Assembly: GCA_040756515.1 (NCBI GenBank)
Contig: JBFLYW010000015.1
Span: 16,023-80,022 of the forward strand
DNA: 64,000 bases
Origin: DSXH01 sp020724325
Lineage (GTDB): Bacteria > Bacteroidota > Ignavibacteria > Ignavibacteriales > Melioribacteraceae
Direction: 5' to 3'
Positions within the stretch are counted from its first letter, which is position 1, and every line of letters begins with the position of its first letter. Below are positions 7,719 through 16,893 of this stretch, piece by piece. Made by a program: the position numbers and the translations under genes. The notes under the pieces were generated by a model. The model searched no databases. It had not been told where the DNA came from and saw only the letters and a list, made by a program, of their open reading frames with translations.

Positions 7719-7767
7719 ATTTGAGACGCCATTGCTTGTCCCCATCCGCGGGATATGGCGTCTTTAC
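7719..7767. repeat. GAGACG-type palindrome at the right edge of the island
   Basis: A hairpin with stem GACGCCAT (7725-7732) and ATGGCGTC (7755-7762), flanked by TTTGA and TTTAC. It is nearly identical to the second half of the element at 6871-6946. On the minus strand it lies after the apt stop and could also act as a weak transcription end. Confidence 0.8.
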
Positions 7768-7773
7768 AAAAAA

Positions 7774-8295
7774 TTATTCCGAATCGTATTGAATCAAGGA
7801 ATAAACCTCATAATCGCTTAACTTGCCACGACCATTAAGAAAACTTAGTTCAATCAGAAACGAAATCTGGGCTACCTTTCCTCCCAACTTCTCAACAAGA
7901 TTGCAAGCCGCTTTCATCGTACCGCCAGTGGCTAACAGATCGTCGTGGAGCAAGACAATGTCACCAGGTTCTATAGCATCTTTATGAATGTCTATTGAAT
8001 CTGTACCGTATTCTAAAGAATAAGATTCAGACATTTTTTCAGCTGGTAACTTACCAGGTTTGCGGATTGGAACAAATCCGGCATTTAATTTTTGAGCTAA
8101 TAATCCGCCAAATATAAACCCACGAGATTCAATCCCAACTACTTTGGTTATCTTCTTATTTTTAGCAAGATTAAAGAGTTCTTCTGCTACTAAAGAAAGT
8201 GCTGCTGAATTTTTCAATAGTGTTGTAATATCCTTGAATACTATCCCCTTCTTAGGGAAATCCGGTACATCTCTTATGGTATCTTTTAGATTCAT
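7774..8295 (-). CDS. apt: Adenine phosphoribosyltransferase
   Basis: Salvages adenine with PRPP to form AMP in the cytoplasm. The 173-residue protein has the usual Apt length. It carries FPKKGIVFKDITTLL at the N terminus, VGIESRGFIFGG, RKPGKLPAE and the PRPP-binding loop LHDDLLATGGTMKAA. It is two bases downstream of the dus gene, and MFS, dus and apt form a tight operon. Confidence 0.96.
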   Translation of the reverse strand: MNLKDTIRDVPDFPKKGIVFKDITTLLKNSAALSLVAEELFNLAKNKKITKVVGIESRGFIFGGLLAQKLNAGFVPIRKPGKLPAEKMSESYSLEYGTDSIDIHKDAIEPGDIVLLHDDLLATGGTMKAACNLVEKLGGKVAQISFLIELSFLNGRGKLSDYEVYSLIQYDSE

Positions 8296-8297
8296 AA

Positions 8298-9296
8298 TTA
8301 CTCCGAATACTCGTTCTCTATTAATTTATGATTGTGTAATTCATCTAAATACCTTAGTAATATTTCTTCGATGGGAGCATAATGTAACTGTTTATACAAT
8401 TCTATTCGTACATCTTTGGATTTAGGCAGTCCCTTTAAGTACCCGGCATAATACTTCCTAAAAGGTAAAATAGCTGAACGTGCTTCCTTTATTTCCAAAG
8501 AGTATTTTAGATGTCTTAAACATGTTTGAATCCTCTCGTCAGCAGAAACTTCATCCAAGGGATTTTCATTGAGCAACTTTTTGGCTTCTCTAAAAATCCA
8601 AGGATGCTCAATTGCTCCGCGTGCAATCATAACACCATCGGCATTTGTTTCTTCAAATGCTTTCTTAACATCATTAGCAGTAAAAATCCCTCCATTCAAT
8701 ACAACCGGAATTTTTACAACTTCTTTTACCTTGGGAATCCACGACCAATCAGCATCACCGCTATGACCCTGAACCTTAGTTCTGCAATGAAGTGTAAGTG
8801 CAGCTGCACCTGCATCTTCAATTCTTTTTGCAACATCCAAAATGTTGATTGAGTTTGCATCCCATCCTATTCTTGTTTTTACAGTAACTGGAATTGAAAC
8901 TGCTTTCACTATACTTTCAACCATTGTCTGCATATAACAAGGATCTTTGAGTAAGCCGGCACCAGCACCACGACCAGCAATTTTTTTTACCCAGCATCCG
9001 GCATTAATATCAATAATGTCAGGATTTTTTTCTTCAGCAATTTGTGCTGCTTGAATCATCGGCTCAAGGTTACCGCCATAAATCTGGATTCCAACCGGTC
9101 TTTCCTCTTCAGTAATCTCTATTTTTTTTTCGGTTTTTTTATTTGAACGGATTAATCCATCAGAATTTACAAACTCTGTATAGACAACATCAGCACCAAG
9201 CTCTTTGCAAACCTTTCTGAATGCAATGTCTGTTACATCTTCCATTGGAGCCAATAAGAGTGCATTCTCTATTTCTAACTTTCCCACTTTAAACAT
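8298..9296 (-). CDS. dusB: tRNA-dihydrouridine synthase (DusB-like)
   Basis: A flavin enzyme that reduces uridines in the tRNA D-loop. LLLAPMEDVTDIAFR, YTEFVNSDGL, the catalytic cysteine in INAGCWVKKIAGRGAG, TVKTRIGWD and VLNGGIF are Dus landmarks. The tail FRKYYAGYLKGLP is DusB-like. I place the start at ATG 9296 (332 residues) because GGTTGAGGC lies just upstream; an in-frame TTG at 9308 would add four residues. It overlaps the end of the MFS gene by eight bases. Confidence 0.94.
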   Translation of the reverse strand: MFKVGKLEIENALLLAPMEDVTDIAFRKVCKELGADVVYTEFVNSDGLIRSNKKTEKKIEITEEERPVGIQIYGGNLEPMIQAAQIAEEKNPDIIDINAGCWVKKIAGRGAGAGLLKDPCYMQTMVESIVKAVSIPVTVKTRIGWDANSINILDVAKRIEDAGAAALTLHCRTKVQGHSGDADWSWIPKVKEVVKIPVVLNGGIFTANDVKKAFEETNADGVMIARGAIEHPWIFREAKKLLNENPLDEVSADERIQTCLRHLKYSLEIKEARSAILPFRKYYAGYLKGLPKSKDVRIELYKQLHYAPIEEILLRYLDELHNHKLIENEYSE

Positions 9297-10482
9297 TTTT
9301 TGCCTCAACCAACCTTTCAGAATTCAATAAGAAATAAGAGAGAAGAAACGTAATAAACATAGATGCAGCGCCGGTTAAAAAAGGAAATTGATAACCAAAA
9401 AAATCGTAAGCAAATCCGCCCCACAATGGACCAAGTACTCTTGCAAATGCGGAGAAGGATTGATTAATTCCTAATATTGCCCCTTGCTCAAGTTCTGGTG
9501 AATATCTTGAGATCATACTTAAAATAGTTGGCTGCAAAATTCCTGTACCGATTGATAAAATAGAAATGACAATAGACACACCAAAAAAATTTCCTCCATA
9601 AGGCAGTAACCCAAGACCAATCATCATAAAAAATGAACCGGCTAATATTAAATTTCTGTAACTAAATCTGTTAGATATAAACCTCATTAATCCGCCTTGT
9701 ATTAACGCACCTATAATTCCTGAAATTCCAAAGAGCAATCCTGTTTGCTGATCCGTAAATTGATAAACTTTGTAACCCAATATCGCAAACGTGCCGTAGA
9801 TGTTCGCTATCGAAAAAATTATTATGAAAAAAAGAATAATTAAAAACCCCAAGCTTGGATGAGCAATTATTTTTTTTGTATAGCTAAAATCGAATAACTC
9901 GAATGTTAATTTAGAATCATTCCTATTATTAATATTAGATTCAGGAAGCTTAAAATAGGCAAAGATAAATGCAAGCATCGAAAAAGCTGCACTTCCATAA
10001 CCTGCAACGTGATATCCGTATTTAGATAAAAACGCTCCTATCAATGGACCGAATACAAATCCGAGTCCGAACGCAGCACCAATAATTCCCATCCCTTTAC
10101 TACGCTCTTCTTTTGTAGTAATATCCGTAATATATGCCTGGGCAACACTTATATTGCTTCCTCCTAAACCGGCTAACAAACGTGATAAAAATAGAATAAG
10201 AAATGAATTGGAAAAACTGAACATTAAATACGAGATAACTGTTAGTAATTGTGTTACCAAAATAACCGGTCTTCTACCTATCCGATCGGATAATCTGCCA
10301 AGTAAAGGATTGAAGAAGAATTGCATCATCGAATAGATTGCAACTATTACTCCTATCCCAAAATCGGCAATATTCAAATCCTTACTTGCAAAAGTCGGCA
10401 AAATTGGAATTAAAATCCCAAATCCCATCAAGTCAATAAAAACGGTAATAAATATTATACTAAGGGAAGCTTTATTCTTCAT
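9289..10482 (-). CDS. MFS transporter, drug:H+ antiporter (TetA-like)
   Basis: A 397-residue 12-helix major facilitator protein. The first helix motif MGFGILIPILP and the loop-2 motif A GRLSDRIGRRPV are typical of the TetA/multidrug DHA1 group. AAFGLGFVFGPLIGAFLSKYG resembles motif C of antiporters. The substrate cannot be read from sequence. It is the first gene of the MFS-dusB-apt operon, and the promoter candidate lies in the tail of the neighbouring capA-like gene. Confidence 0.87.
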   Translation of the reverse strand: MKNKASLSIIFITVFIDLMGFGILIPILPTFASKDLNIADFGIGVIVAIYSMMQFFFNPLLGRLSDRIGRRPVILVTQLLTVISYLMFSFSNSFLILFLSRLLAGLGGSNISVAQAYITDITTKEERSKGMGIIGAAFGLGFVFGPLIGAFLSKYGYHVAGYGSAAFSMLAFIFAYFKLPESNINNRNDSKLTFELFDFSYTKKIIAHPSLGFLIILFFIIIFSIANIYGTFAILGYKVYQFTDQQTGLLFGISGIIGALIQGGLMRFISNRFSYRNLILAGSFFMMIGLGLLPYGGNFFGVSIVISILSIGTGILQPTILSMISRYSPELEQGAILGINQSFSAFARVLGPLWGGFAYDFFGYQFPFLTGAASMFITFLLSYFLLNSERLVEAKNV

Positions 10483-10502
10483 TTAGATTTCTTTCGTGTG
10501 CG

Positions 10503-10510
10503 CAAAGATA
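10503..10510 (-). promoter_or_regulatory. Candidate -7 box for the MFS-dusB-apt operon
   Basis: TATCTTTG on the minus strand matches TAnnTTTG and predicts a start near 10497, about 15 bases before the MFS ATG. A TTTC rather than TTTG lies 21 bases upstream, so the -33 match is partial. Confidence 0.35.
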
Positions 10511-10522
10511 TAAAAAACAGAT

Positions 10523-11650
10523 TCATTTTTTGAAAAGAATTTCCATCGTATCGTTATAACTTTCTATCAACTTTGCTCTATCTTCTTTTTGGATATACGG
10601 CGGTAATGAAACAAATTTATTAGTATCCGCTGGAACTATAATGAATTCATTTTTATTCCCTGAATTACCTTTAAATACCCATGTAGGCAGAGCAGTAACA
10701 TCACTAATCCAAACTGAGTCAATTCCAATATTTTTCTTAATCTCTAAATTAAGAATTACACCGGCATCAGAGTATCGCCAACGTTGATTCGAAATAAAAT
10801 TTCCCAACGAATATGCAACAAATCCTTTATTGAGTTTTCCATTTGCTTTATTTACAAATCTTGCGGGTTGAAGTACATGCGGATGACTTCCAATAATAAT
10901 ATCCGCTCCATATTTAAACGTCTTACTAACAATCTCCTCCTGATATTTAGAAGGTATTCTGGAGTATTCATCGCCAAAATGAAAATAGACTAGAATTAAA
11001 TCCAGATTTTTCTTTGAGAATTCTGATAGATCTTGTTTAATGAGATTAGTATCAATAACATTAACCAAATAATTCTTATTCTTAGGCAGCAGATTTCCAT
11101 TCAATCCGTAAGTATAACTTAAAACTCCTAATTGCAATCCGTTTTTCTCAATTATCAATAATGAATCTCTGCTCTTTTCCGATAAGTAAGTGCCGGAGTT
11201 AACCATATTTCTCTTTTGAATCTGCTGGATAGTTCTAACAACACCATCAACACCTCTATCTAAACTGTGGTTATTTGATGTAAACAAAATATCAAAACCG
11301 GCGTCTTTTAAAGCATCTAATAATTCATCGGGCGAATTAAACAACGGGTAACCCGTAAATTTTTTAGTTCTACCGGCTGTAACCGTTTCAAGATTTCCAA
11401 ATGTTAAGTGAGAATTTGAAAGATATTTTTTGACTTCACGAAAACTGGGTTTGAAGTTGAAGCTATCAATACCAATTTTTGCATACTCGATTTGCGGAGC
11501 GTGACACATGATGTCACCTACAAAACTCATCGTAACAGTGATAACAGAGTCTTCTCCATTTTGATTAAAAACAGAAGAAGATTCTTTATGAGAACCTTGA
11601 ATTAAGAAAAATAATAAGGCAGAAAAGAGAAACCTGATAATTGATTTCAT
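10523..11650 (-). CDS. CapA-family metallophosphatase-fold protein
   Basis: A 375-residue exported protein (N-terminal hydrophobic signal, residues about 5-20) of the CapA/PgsA family named after poly-gamma-glutamate synthesis. Conserved blocks are FVGDIMCHAPQ, FGNLETVT, FTSNNHSLDRG, YFHFGDEYS and IIGSHPHVLQP, which are the metallophosphatase metal-site segments. No other capsule genes are nearby, so the substrate is unknown. Its ATG lies only seven bases past the run of Ts of a strong terminator, leaving no room for a Shine-Dalgarno sequence. Confidence 0.88.
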   Translation of the reverse strand: MKSIIRFLFSALLFFLIQGSHKESSSVFNQNGEDSVITVTMSFVGDIMCHAPQIEYAKIGIDSFNFKPSFREVKKYLSNSHLTFGNLETVTAGRTKKFTGYPLFNSPDELLDALKDAGFDILFTSNNHSLDRGVDGVVRTIQQIQKRNMVNSGTYLSEKSRDSLLIIEKNGLQLGVLSYTYGLNGNLLPKNKNYLVNVIDTNLIKQDLSEFSKKNLDLILVYFHFGDEYSRIPSKYQEEIVSKTFKYGADIIIGSHPHVLQPARFVNKANGKLNKGFVAYSLGNFISNQRWRYSDAGVILNLEIKKNIGIDSVWISDVTALPTWVFKGNSGNKNEFIIVPADTNKFVSLPPYIQKEDRAKLIESYNDTMEILFKK

Positions 11651-11655
11651 AGAAT

Positions 11656-11688
11656 ATAAAAAAAGCTGGATTATTCAATAACCCAGCT
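11656..11688 (-). terminator. Rho-independent terminator after the histone H1-like gene
   Basis: On the minus strand a 12-pair stem starting AGCTGGGTTATT, closed by a short loop around a central G, returns as AATAATCCAGCT and is followed by seven Ts. One G-T pair interrupts otherwise perfect pairing. It ends transcription of the gene at 11711-11911. Confidence 0.9.
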
Positions 11689-11710
11689 CTAAAGTCTTTT
11701 GGAAACTAAA

Positions 11711-11911
11711 TTAATTGGAAGGTGGTTTCTCCCCTTTTCTCTGGGCTTTAACTTCTTGAATTTCGTTTCTCATATCCTGAGCAAGTCTTTTTAATTCGCT
11801 AAGCCCTTTTCTTAAGCGGGTTCCGGCAGCTGATTGACCTTTTTCGTAAAACTTAATTACATCAACTTCGAGAATCTTTAAGAATTCAATTAGGTTATTG
11901 TATTTCTGCAT
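11711..11911 (-). CDS. Histone H1-like small basic DNA-binding protein
   Basis: A 66-residue protein beginning MQKYNNLIEFLKILEVDVIK, followed by FYEKGQSAAGTRLRKGLSEL. This matches the Bacteroidota histone H1/Hc1-like family, with its conserved KGxxAAGTRxRKGL core. These proteins are thought to coat or compact DNA. I place the start at ATG 11911, preceded by AAAGGAGGAAAC, an excellent ribosome binding site. The longer open frame from 11965 would add 18 unlikely residues and overlap the upstream gene. It is 31 bases downstream of the Fe-S oxidoreductase gene and ends in a strong terminator. Confidence 0.88.
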   Translation of the reverse strand: MQKYNNLIEFLKILEVDVIKFYEKGQSAAGTRLRKGLSELKRLAQDMRNEIQEVKAQRKGEKPPSN

Positions 11912-11942
11912 TGTTTCCTCCTTTAAGGTTGTTAGAATGAAA

Positions 11943-13946
11943 TTAATTAATAATTGTATTCTCAAGTACTATTTCTGCAATATCCTTAACAAAAACTTGT
12001 TCGGATTTATCCAAGGACTTCAATCCATCAGATATCATCGTCATACAGAACGGGCATGAAGAAGCAATAAAATCGGCATTAGTCTTTAATGCTTCTTCAG
12101 TTCTATTGATATTAATTCTAGTTCCTTCAGTTTCTTCTAAGAACATTCTACCGCCGCCGGCACCGCAGCAAAATGTCTTTTCTTTATTTCGTTCCATTTC
12201 AAAAATTTCAGCTCCGTTCAGTGTTTTCAATAGAATTCGCGGCTCCTCATAAATATTGTTATACCTGCTCAGATAACAAGAATCGTGGTAGGTTATTTTT
12301 GATTTTATTTCATCAGATTTCATCTTAATCTTACCTTCGCTAACTAAATTCGAAATCAATTCAGAATGATGCAATACTTCAAAATTTCCACCAAATTGTG
12401 GAAATTCATTTTTTAGCGAATTAAAGCAATGCGGACACCCAGTAACTATTTTCTTTACTCCGTAATTATTAAGTGTTTCTACATTTTCTTTCATAAGCAA
12501 TTGGGCTAAATATTCATTACCAAGTCTACGTGCAGTATCACCATTGCATTTTTCTTCAATTCCGAGGATTCTGAAATCAATATTAGCAATTTGCATCAAT
12601 TTAGCAATCGATTTTGTTACTTTCTGATACCGGGAATCAAAGGAACCCGCACATCCAACCCAGAATAAATATTCACAATCAGAATCTTCAGAAAGTGTTT
12701 TTATACCCATTCCTTCTGCCCAATTAGCTCTATCCTGCATATTAAAAGCCCATGGCGTAAAATTAGTCTCTATATTTTTGAATACTGCATTCAGTTGAGG
12801 CGGAAAATTGGATTCCATCAAAACTAAATTACGCCGCAAATCTACAATAGAATCCAAGTGCTCAATTGTAACAGGACATTCATAAACACAAGCATTACAG
12901 GTCGTACACGCCCAAAGTTCTTCATCAGTAATGTAATCATGTACAAGGGTTTGTGTTAAAATTGGATTTTCAGATAAACCGTTAATTATTAGTGGTGCTT
13001 TATCTTCAGTTCTTCTTCTTATATCTACAATTATTTTTCTTGGTGAAAGCGATTTGCCGGTTATTGCAGCGGGGCAAACGGATGTACAACGCCCGCACTC
13101 TGTACATGCAAATCCATCCAATATTTGCTTCCAGGATAAATGCTCAAAATCTGCTGCGCCATATTGGGATACGTTTTCGTCTTCAAGATTTATTTTCTTA
13201 AGTGAATATTTTTCTCTTCCAATTTTATTGAAATATACATTTGGTATTGAAGTAACTACATGAAAGTGTTTAGAATATGGCAGAAAATTCATAAATCCAA
13301 GAATGAAAAGAATATGAGCCCACCAGAAAATTTCATAAAATAAATGAGAAGTACCGCTTGCTTCTGAAAAAATTAAAGAGGTAAGATATATTGATACTGG
13401 TCTCAATTCATTTTCAGCTAAGATGAAATTTTTATTAGCAACGTGAGAAATATTTTGACCGAACATCGAAAGTACAACACCGAGAATTAACAATAAGATA
13501 ACAAGGGCGTCAACATTACCAGATTTGCCCAAATCCAGTCTTTCTACTTTCTGAACAAATCTTCTATAAAGTGCAAAGAGAACCGATATTATTACTAATA
13601 TTCCGAAAATATCTTGTATAATTGTCATTATAGAAAAGATTGGACCAAGAAACTCAAGCGAGAATGGAGAATAAAATCCTTGAATAATCGATTCAATTAC
13701 GGCGAAAAGAAATAGTACAAAACCCCAAAAAATGAGGAAGTGAATAATACCCGCAGCCGGTTCTCTTAACAACTTAGACTGCCCGAATGCAACCTTTAAT
13801 ACATTCTTAATCCGTTCTAAAGGATTATCGAACCGGTCTTCTTTCCTGCCTAACTGAATATAAGAAAGGATCCTTCTTAAATTGAATAAGAAGAATCCCA
13901 TCGCTGCAAAAAAAAGAATACTAAAAGCTATATTTTTTAGCGTCAT
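11943..13946 (-). CDS. Membrane-bound Fe-S oxidoreductase, HdrD/GlpC-like
   Basis: A 667-residue fusion. Residues about 1-230 hold five to six membrane helices like the cytochrome b-type NarI/HdrE domain. Two [4Fe-4S] motifs follow, CTECGRCTSVCP (about 281) and CTTCNACVYECP (about 347). Two CCG domains complete it, with VGCAGSFD, CPHCFNSL, DSCYLSRY and CCGAGGG. Such proteins pass electrons between quinones and soluble carriers; the partner is not visible here. In related bacteria similar proteins sit with acyl-CoA or lactate oxidation genes. It lies 17 bases after bioY. Confidence 0.88.
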   Translation of the reverse strand: MTLKNIAFSILFFAAMGFFLFNLRRILSYIQLGRKEDRFDNPLERIKNVLKVAFGQSKLLREPAAGIIHFLIFWGFVLFLFAVIESIIQGFYSPFSLEFLGPIFSIMTIIQDIFGILVIISVLFALYRRFVQKVERLDLGKSGNVDALVILLLILGVVLSMFGQNISHVANKNFILAENELRPVSIYLTSLIFSEASGTSHLFYEIFWWAHILFILGFMNFLPYSKHFHVVTSIPNVYFNKIGREKYSLKKINLEDENVSQYGAADFEHLSWKQILDGFACTECGRCTSVCPAAITGKSLSPRKIIVDIRRRTEDKAPLIINGLSENPILTQTLVHDYITDEELWACTTCNACVYECPVTIEHLDSIVDLRRNLVLMESNFPPQLNAVFKNIETNFTPWAFNMQDRANWAEGMGIKTLSEDSDCEYLFWVGCAGSFDSRYQKVTKSIAKLMQIANIDFRILGIEEKCNGDTARRLGNEYLAQLLMKENVETLNNYGVKKIVTGCPHCFNSLKNEFPQFGGNFEVLHHSELISNLVSEGKIKMKSDEIKSKITYHDSCYLSRYNNIYEEPRILLKTLNGAEIFEMERNKEKTFCCGAGGGRMFLEETEGTRININRTEEALKTNADFIASSCPFCMTMISDGLKSLDKSEQVFVKDIAEIVLENTIIN

Positions 13947-13963
13947 CGGCTAATTTGCTTTAA

Positions 13964-14542
13964 TTAATTTGGAAGCCGGGGATATTTTTTTGCAAATACT
14001 CTATAAATGCTTACTGCAGCAGAAATTTTAATAATATCCCATAAAGAAAAAATCAAAGCACCGCTAAAAAGTGCATTGCTCAAATTGCCATTCAAAAAGA
14101 TCGAAAGAAATAGTGAACCCGAAAGAAGAATAATTAACACCCCGGTTACCATAGAAAGAATTATCATCCAGTCGCTGGATTTCTTTTCAATTAAATAACC
14201 AGTTACAAAAGCAGCAACAGGAAAAGCTAATAAATAACCACCAGTTGGACCAATTAACCGTGCAAACCCAAAACTGTATTCGGCAAATACAGGTAATCCA
14301 ATTGAGCCGGCTGCAATGTAAATAACCTGACTAACCATACCGTTACGCGATCCTAAAAAGGCACCAGAAAGTAAAACAATCATTGTCTGTAAAGTAAACG
14401 GAACAGGTTGAACCGGAATTACTACTTGAGCACTCAAAAAAGTTAATACCGAAAAGGATAAAACCCAGAATAGCTGGGATGCTTTTAATTTGCTGATTAT
14501 GTCGATTAGAGAAATCGACTTTACATTTTGTTTAACAGACAT
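13964..14542 (-). CDS. bioY: Biotin transporter substrate-binding subunit BioY
   Basis: A 192-residue six-helix S component of ECF-type or solitary biotin uptake. The segments QVVIPVQPVPFTLQTMIVLL and GLPVFAEYSFGFARLIGPTG, followed by GYLLAFP, are diagnostic of BioY. AAGAGGAAAATATG gives the start. No EcfA/EcfT or BirA site is seen, so it may work alone or with distant partners. Biotin would serve carboxylases such as the carboxyltransferase complex encoded at 31.9 kb. Confidence 0.94.
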   Translation of the reverse strand: MSVKQNVKSISLIDIISKLKASQLFWVLSFSVLTFLSAQVVIPVQPVPFTLQTMIVLLSGAFLGSRNGMVSQVIYIAAGSIGLPVFAEYSFGFARLIGPTGGYLLAFPVAAFVTGYLIEKKSSDWMIILSMVTGVLIILLSGSLFLSIFLNGNLSNALFSGALIFSLWDIIKISAAVSIYRVFAKKYPRLPN

Positions 14543-14552
14543 ATTTTCCTCT

Positions 14553-15389
14553 TTATAATGTTAAATTTTTTTCGAAAAAAACGGCGGTCTTATCAAGCAG
14601 TTTTTCAAATTTCTCATTCGTTCCATTAAATGGATGTGTAATATCAAAAGTGTGACCAGTTCCGTAAATTTTGTAAAATTCTGTACTCGATTTTTCTGCC
14701 CATAAATAAATCTGTTCAGCTTCCTTAATCGGAACTGCTAAATCGAGTTCTCCATGAGCAATTAATAAAGGACGATTCAAATTTCTTACAGATTTTTCTA
14801 AATTCAAAGTGCCCGCTGAATTTTTTTCAATATCTTCTAATAGGTTCAGGTTCAACCGCATTAGCTGATTAGTCCTGGTATTAAGAACCTCGAAAAATCC
14901 TTTTTTCCGCCATTCAATTTTTTGTCTTTCGGAATAGCGATCTAACCTCGAAATTGAAGCCCAAAGAGTTACGGCACCTATAACCTTTCGCATACCGGCA
15001 CTAAACAGAGCTACCGCACCTCCTCTGCTGTGCCCTAAAATACCAATTTTACTTCTTATCTCTATACCAAACAAACCGTTTCCAATAGAATCAATCAACT
15101 CATTCAGTTCAGATACTTCCAGCGAAAAGGTATTATCAGCAAATTTATCTAACTCAGTAAATTCAAATTTATTATCGCCAATTCCATTATGCGAAAAATT
15201 AAATGAAACAACCATAAAACCACGCTTAGCAAAATAATCTCCTAAATATGGAACAAAACCCCAATCCTTAAATCCCTTGAAACCGTGGACAAAAATAATG
15301 GCTTTGGATGAAAATAATTTCTCATTAATAAATGTAGAGACTTGAAGCTGATTCCCTTTCGAAGTAATTAGATTATAATCTTTAATCAT
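14553..15389 (-). CDS. Alpha/beta hydrolase
   Basis: A 278-residue serine hydrolase fold. FVHGFKGFKDWG forms the oxyanion region, GHSRGGAVALF is the nucleophile elbow with the catalytic serine, HGELDLAVP supplies the acid and GTGHTF the histidine. It resembles dienelactone hydrolase/BAAT-type peptidases, but the substrate is unknown. It lies ten bases upstream of bioY and is divergent from hisA. Confidence 0.86.
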   Translation of the reverse strand: MIKDYNLITSKGNQLQVSTFINEKLFSSKAIIFVHGFKGFKDWGFVPYLGDYFAKRGFMVVSFNFSHNGIGDNKFEFTELDKFADNTFSLEVSELNELIDSIGNGLFGIEIRSKIGILGHSRGGAVALFSAGMRKVIGAVTLWASISRLDRYSERQKIEWRKKGFFEVLNTRTNQLMRLNLNLLEDIEKNSAGTLNLEKSVRNLNRPLLIAHGELDLAVPIKEAEQIYLWAEKSSTEFYKIYGTGHTFDITHPFNGTNEKFEKLLDKTAVFFEKNLTL

Positions 15390-15586
15390 TCCAATCGAAA
15401 TATGGCTATTATGAGTTGTAAAGTCAAGATTATAGAATTGGAAGAATCCGAAATCTTTTTCGAATTAGATTTGGCTTTAATACTCAACATTCACATTCCA
15501 TTTAAAAGCTAATTTAGTTAATTTAGCTGTTGGTTACATACAATTTTTTATTAGAAAATTCTACACTGTCTACGGAAATATTTAAG

Positions 15587-16339
15587 ATGGGTAAAATATT
15601 AGTAATACCTTCCATAGATATTCAAAAAGGGAAAACTGTCCGGGTTGTACAGGGAATTCCAGAATTAAAATGTAAGGAATACGGAAGCGACCCTGTAGAG
15701 ATGGCAATGATATGGCGTGCAGAAAATGCAAAGTGTATTCATGTTGTAGATTTCGATGCTTCACATTTTCATTCAAAAGAGAATTTTGAGATTATTCGAA
15801 AAATTTGTGAATCAGTAATTATTCCTGTTGAACTTGGCGGAGGAATAAGAACCTATGATGATGCTAAAGAATTATTTGAACTTGGCATTGCCAGAATAGT
15901 AATTGGTACTTTAGCATTTGAAAAACCGAGAGAGTTCATAAGAATTTTAGATGAATTTACACCTAATAAAGTAGTTGCTGCAATTGATGTTGTTGATAAC
16001 GAGGTTGTAACGAGGGGAAGGCAGCAAAGAACTCATCTTAGACCTGTTGATTATGCAAAATTTCTAAAATCGGTTGGAACCGAAAGAATGATAATAACTG
16101 ATGTAAAAACAAACGGTATGCTTTCCGGACCTAATATTGAATTGACTAAAGAAATTGCTCTTGTTTCTGGAGGGAAAATAACTCACTCGGGCGGAATAGG
16201 TGGATTCGCTGATTTAATGAAACTACAAAACGAAGCAGGAAATTATGTTGATTCTGTAATTATAGGAAGAGCTTTATATGAGAATAAATTCCCCTGTCAA
16301 AAAATTTGGCGCGTTGCCGAATCAGGTATTTTTAATTGA
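15587..16339 (+). CDS. hisA: HisA-family phosphoribosyl isomerase, isolated from other his genes
   Basis: HisA isomerises ProFAR to PRFAR in histidine synthesis. The (beta-alpha)8 barrel shows VIPSIDIQKGKTVRVVQG, HVVDFDASHF, VELGGGIRTYDDA, VAAIDVVDNEV and THSGGIGG, with both phosphate loops and the two acid positions present. I start at ATG 15587 (250 residues) because family members begin this way; a TTG at 15530 would add 19 residues. GRQQRTHLRP differs from the usual HisA loop, and no hisF or hisH is close. Either a dispersed histidine gene or a HisA-like paralog is possible. Confidence 0.83.
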   Translation: MGKILVIPSIDIQKGKTVRVVQGIPELKCKEYGSDPVEMAMIWRAENAKCIHVVDFDASHFHSKENFEIIRKICESVIIPVELGGGIRTYDDAKELFELGIARIVIGTLAFEKPREFIRILDEFTPNKVVAAIDVVDNEVVTRGRQQRTHLRPVDYAKFLKSVGTERMIITDVKTNGMLSGPNIELTKEIALVSGGKITHSGGIGGFADLMKLQNEAGNYVDSVIIGRALYENKFPCQKIWRVAESGIFN

Positions 16340-16348
16340 GAGGTTAAT

Positions 16349-16882
16349 ATGAATGATGATTACAAAATCATTAAGAGCAGTTTTTGGTCCAACTTATTTA
16401 AAACGCCGACAAAAAAAGATCAACTAGAAGACATTTTGCTATCAATGGCGCCTTTTAAGAATCTTGATAAAAAATATTTCAAAGTATTGGTAAAGATTAT
16501 TCATAACAGGGTTTATTCACCAAATGAATATGTTTTCATGCAGAAGGATCCGGGCATTGGGCTTTATCTAATTATAAAAGGTGAAATTCTTATAACATAT
16601 GAAACTGAAGACGGTGAAAGATATGATTTGGCAAATTTATTAAGCGGAGATTTCTTTGGCGAACTTGCTATACTTGATGAGGACAGGCGCTCAGCTTCTG
16701 CAATTGCAATGAAGGAATCTCAGCTTGCTGTAATTTTTAAACCCGATTTAGACGAGTTCATAGACGTTTATCCAAAGGAAGGGATCAAAATTTTAAGAGG
16801 AATTTCACAAATAATAGCTACTCGTCTACGAATAATTAATATGGATTATATAACTCTCTACAATAGAATTAGAAATAAATAA
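16349..16882 (+). CDS. Cyclic nucleotide-binding domain protein
   Basis: A 177-residue protein with one CNMP-binding beta-barrel (about residues 35-150). It includes YSPNEYVFMQKDPGIGLYLI, the phosphate-cassette-like FGELAILDEDRRSASAIA and a C-terminal helix. There is no DNA-binding helix-turn-helix, so it is a stand-alone sensor rather than a CRP-type regulator. The arginine in the DEDRRSASA cassette supports nucleotide binding. It starts nine bases after hisA with a GAGAGGTT binding site and precedes a universal stress protein. Confidence 0.86.
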   Translation: MNDDYKIIKSSFWSNLFKTPTKKDQLEDILLSMAPFKNLDKKYFKVLVKIIHNRVYSPNEYVFMQKDPGIGLYLIIKGEILITYETEDGERYDLANLLSGDFFGELAILDEDRRSASAIAMKESQLAVIFKPDLDEFIDVYPKEGIKILRGISQIIATRLRIINMDYITLYNRIRNK

Positions 16883-16893
16883 TAGGAGGAGTT

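Noticed and set aside
11912..11965. N-terminal extension of the histone H1-like protein
   Set aside because: The extension overlaps the upstream gene and bypasses an excellent AGGAGG site placed for the ATG at 11911.
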